Part shown: positions 62,102 to 64,000 of the stretch, piece after piece
Position numbering within the stretch: position 1 is the stretch's first letter
How the letters are laid out: each line of letters opens with the position of its first letter
Assembly: GCF_002900975.1 (NCBI RefSeq)
Contig: NZ_PJON01000002.1
Location: 248,001 to 312,000 of the forward strand
Length of the DNA stretch: 64,000 nt
Reading direction: 5' to 3'
Origin: Tabrizicola aquatica
GTDB lineage: Bacteria; Pseudomonadota; Alphaproteobacteria; Rhodobacterales; Rhodobacteraceae
Position numbers and translations under genes: made by a program
Notes under the pieces: model-generated
The model's input: only the letters and a program-made list of their open reading frames with translations
What the model was told of the DNA's origin: nothing
Databases searched by the model: none

Positions 62102-62998
62102 CTACTGAGCGGCCTTCTGCATGGCCATGAGTTCATGCAGGAAGGTCTCGAACTCGACGTTCAGGTCGGGACGGGACAGACCGAAGGCCACGGTCGCCTG
62201 CAGGAAGCCGATCTTGGACCCGCAATCGTACCGCTGGCCGCGGAAGCGCAACCCGAAGACGCCGGCCTTGGAGCCGACCTCTTCGGCGATGGCGTCGGTC
62301 AGCTGGATTTCGCCCCCGGCGCCCTGCTTCATCCGGTTCAGGTTGGTCAGCACCTTGGGCGTCAGGATATAGCGGCCGATCACCGCCAGGTTCGATGGCG
62401 CGTCCTGGGGTTGCGGCTTTTCCACCATCCCCTTGGCGCGGACGATGGACCCCATGTCCTGCCCAATATCGAGGACGCCGTAGGACGAGGTCCGCTCGGG
62501 CGCGACTTCCATCGCGGCGACCATGCAGCCGCCGGTTTCGGCGTGGGCCTCGACCATCTGTTGCAGGCAGGGGCGTTCGGCGGCGATGACGTCATCGGGC
62601 AGCAGGACGGCGAAGGGTTCGTTGCCGATCAGGCGGCGGGCGCACCAGACCGCATGGCCCAGGCCCATCGCGCGGTTCTGCCGGACATAGGCGATGGCGC
62701 CACTGTCCATGTTGGTGTCCTTTAGGATCTCCAACAGGTCGGTCTTGCCCTTCTTGCGCAGCTCGGATTCCAGTTCGGGGGAGTGGTCGAAATAGTCCTC
62801 CAGCGCCGACTTGCCGCGGGCGGTGACGAAGATGAATTCCTTGATCCCGGCGGCGCGCGCCTCGTCGATCGCGTACTGGATCAGCGGGCGGTCGACGAGA
62901 GTCATGATCTCTTTCGGGATCGACTTCGTCGCCGGAAGGAACCGCGTTCCAAGGCCAGCCACGGGAAACACGGCCTTGGTGATCTTCTTCGTTTTCAT
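62102..62998 (-). CDS. galU: UTP-glucose-1-phosphate uridylyltransferase
   Basis: 298 residues from the ATG at 62998 (a GTG at 63010 is also open). FPVAGLGTRFLPATKSIPKE is the nucleotide-binding opening, VRQNRAMGLGHAVWCAR the UTP-site region, and VLLPDDVI the metal-binding loop. It makes UDP-glucose for the adjacent glycosyltransferases. It belongs to the minus-strand polysaccharide operon; 173 bp separate it from kdsB. Confidence 0.95.
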   Translation of the reverse strand: MKTKKITKAVFPVAGLGTRFLPATKSIPKEIMTLVDRPLIQYAIDEARAAGIKEFIFVTARGKSALEDYFDHSPELESELRKKGKTDLLEILKDTNMDSGAIAYVRQNRAMGLGHAVWCARRLIGNEPFAVLLPDDVIAAERPCLQQMVEAHAETGGCMVAAMEVAPERTSSYGVLDIGQDMGSIVRAKGMVEKPQPQDAPSNLAVIGRYILTPKVLTNLNRMKQGAGGEIQLTDAIAEEVGSKAGVFGLRFRGQRYDCGSKIGFLQATVAFGLSRPDLNVEFETFLHELMAMQKAAQ

Positions 62999-63171
62999 TC
63001 CCAGTCCCACTTTTGACAGTACGTGCCGACCTGCGACTCCGCTGCCTTCCCTTGCCGCCGGAATCTGACCTTATCCGGGCAGTCGCGCGGCATTATTCGA
63101 GTTTGCACCTGTCAGAATCGTGATGCACGAAGAATCTTGGTGACCGGGGTCGGTTCGCGTCGGTTTGCCGG

Positions 63172-63963
63172 TTATTCCGACTGATCGTTGAGCATCGCCT
63201 CGATCACCGGGACGTCGGAGGGGTTGTTCAGCTCCCAGAAGGCGCGGCCGCGGGCCTGGACCTCGACGCACAGGACCGGGCGGCCGTTTTCCAGGAAGCG
63301 CAGTTGCTCCAGCCCTTCCAGCGTTTCCAGCGGGCCGATGGGCCAGGCGGGATAGGCGGCCAGGGCAGAGGGGCGGAAGGCGTAGACGCCAACATGGTGG
63401 AACACGGGCGTGGGTTCGTCCGGGGCATAGGCGCGGCCGGTGAAGGGGATCACTTCCTTGGAGAAGTAAAGCGCCCGCCCGCCAGCACCGAACACGGCGG
63501 TCGTGCCGCCGACGCGACCGGCGCGGCGGTCGTCCAGGAAGCCCTGCACCATGCCCCCGGTGCAGCGCAGGACAGGCGTGGCGATGTCGGCCTGCGGGTC
63601 CGCGGCAAGGCCCGCGACCAGATCCTCGACAAACCAGGCCGGGGTCAGGGGGGCGTCGCCCTGCAGGTTGACGATCACGTCAAAGCCCGGCAGCTGCGTG
63701 GCCACCTCGGCGCAGCGTTCGGTGCCGTTGCGCGCGTCCGAGGAGGTCATCACCACCTCGGCCCCGAAGGCATGGGCGTGGTCGGCGATGCGGGTGTCGT
63801 CGGTGGCAACCACGACTCGGTCGATGCCCCGGACGGCCATCGCGGCCTCCCAGCTGCGGCGGATCAGGGTCTTTTCGCCGTCCGGGCCTTTCAGCGTGAC
63901 CAGCGGCTTGCCGGGATAGCGGGTGCTGGCATAGCGGGCGGGAATGGCAATCAGGGTCTTCAT
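63172..63963 (-). CDS. kdsB: 3-deoxy-manno-octulosonate cytidylyltransferase
   Basis: 263 residues. IPARYASTRYPGKPLVTLKG is the CTP-binding signature, VVVATDDTRIADHAHAFGAE and NGTERCAEVATQLPGFDVIV follow, and NLQGDAPL holds the metal-binding Asp. It activates KDO as CMP-KDO for lipopolysaccharide or capsule. Its ATG overlaps the stop of the partial gene at the right edge. Confidence 0.95.
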   Translation of the reverse strand: MKTLIAIPARYASTRYPGKPLVTLKGPDGEKTLIRRSWEAAMAVRGIDRVVVATDDTRIADHAHAFGAEVVMTSSDARNGTERCAEVATQLPGFDVIVNLQGDAPLTPAWFVEDLVAGLAADPQADIATPVLRCTGGMVQGFLDDRRAGRVGGTTAVFGAGGRALYFSKEVIPFTGRAYAPDEPTPVFHHVGVYAFRPSALAAYPAWPIGPLETLEGLEQLRFLENGRPVLCVEVQARGRAFWELNNPSDVPVIEAMLNDQSE

Positions 63964-64000
63964 TTCAGCACCACACCGGGGGCGAAGGCGATGAAGAACG
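63960..64000 (-). CDS. C-terminal end of an unidentified gene (partial)
   Basis: Only the last codons are in the window: FFIAFAPGVVLK followed by a TGA that overlaps the kdsB ATG (ATGA). The gene is co-directional and translationally coupled to kdsB, so it probably belongs to the same polysaccharide operon. Too short to identify. Confidence 0.55.
   Translation of the reverse strand, partial: FFIAFAPGVVLK

Noticed and set aside
1-64000. CRISPR arrays, tRNA and rRNA genes
   Set aside because: No regularly spaced repeats and no tRNA cloverleaf or rRNA-like sequence were found in the intergenic regions.

Overview
The window is a high-GC, densely coded chromosomal stretch from an alphaproteobacterium, most likely a member of the Rhodobacteraceae (Rhodobacter/Gemmobacter/Paracoccus-like). 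This rests on gene content and order: an mnh/pha antiporter operon with a fused A-B subunit, phaA-phaB, a long-form Hpf next to ptsN behind lptCAB, a Core-2-type glycosyltransferase beside a sulfotransferase, and a fla2-like flagellar block. No rRNA, tRNA, transposase, prophage or CRISPR array was found.

Layout. 1-4446: the 3' end of a multisubunit Na+(K+)/H+ antiporter operon (mnhA/B-C-D-E-F-G). 4454-5500: a Ser/Thr protein kinase. 5764-11463: ftsK, an aminotransferase (dapC-like) and an amidase, all on the minus strand. 11541-14290: a UbiH-type hydroxylase, a truncated DNA methyltransferase/nuclease remnant and a lone MazF/PemK-type toxin. 14486-16878: a Trm112-like protein, a LON-domain protein, a CnoX-type thioredoxin and the glycosylase Tag. 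16984-20988: an EAL protein, PHB precursor synthesis (phaA, phaB) and an amino-acid-exporter-like permease. 20985-23277: YdcH-like, TrmN6-like, DUF2007 and polyprenyl diphosphate synthase.

23556-32429 is the most unusual block: seven co-directional genes for an FHA protein, a PP2C phosphatase, a P-loop protein with a very long Pro/Glu linker, a dynamin-like GTPase, a second small GTPase and two short uncharacterised proteins that look roadblock/LC7-like. With the kinase at 4454-5500 it has every part of a phospho-switch (writer, eraser, reader) attached to membrane-type GTPases. I do not recognise it as a described system.

32426-42347 is an amino-sugar locus. A leftward operon (murQ, ABC binding protein, two permeases, Gfo/Idh oxidoreductase, ATPase) diverges from a rightward one (GlcNAc-kinase-like, GntR regulator, SIS-type NagB-II, nagA). 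42450-48253 holds motB, flgE, flgK, flgL and flgI; CtrA-like boxes precede motB and flgE. A large glycosyltransferase/TPR protein follows. 51236-56932 is the envelope block rnd-kdsD-lptC-lptA-lptB, then hpf, ptsN and an OmpA-family protein. 56942-64000 (minus strand) is a surface-polysaccharide operon: kdsB, galU, two tandem paralogous glycosyltransferases, a Core-2-like glycosyltransferase and a sulfotransferase.

Small repeats lie between genes: five GTAG-footed REP-like hairpins, two exact copies and one degenerate copy of a 15-bp palindrome just after stop codons, several hairpin terminators, and two convergent gene pairs that share a CTAG stop palindrome.
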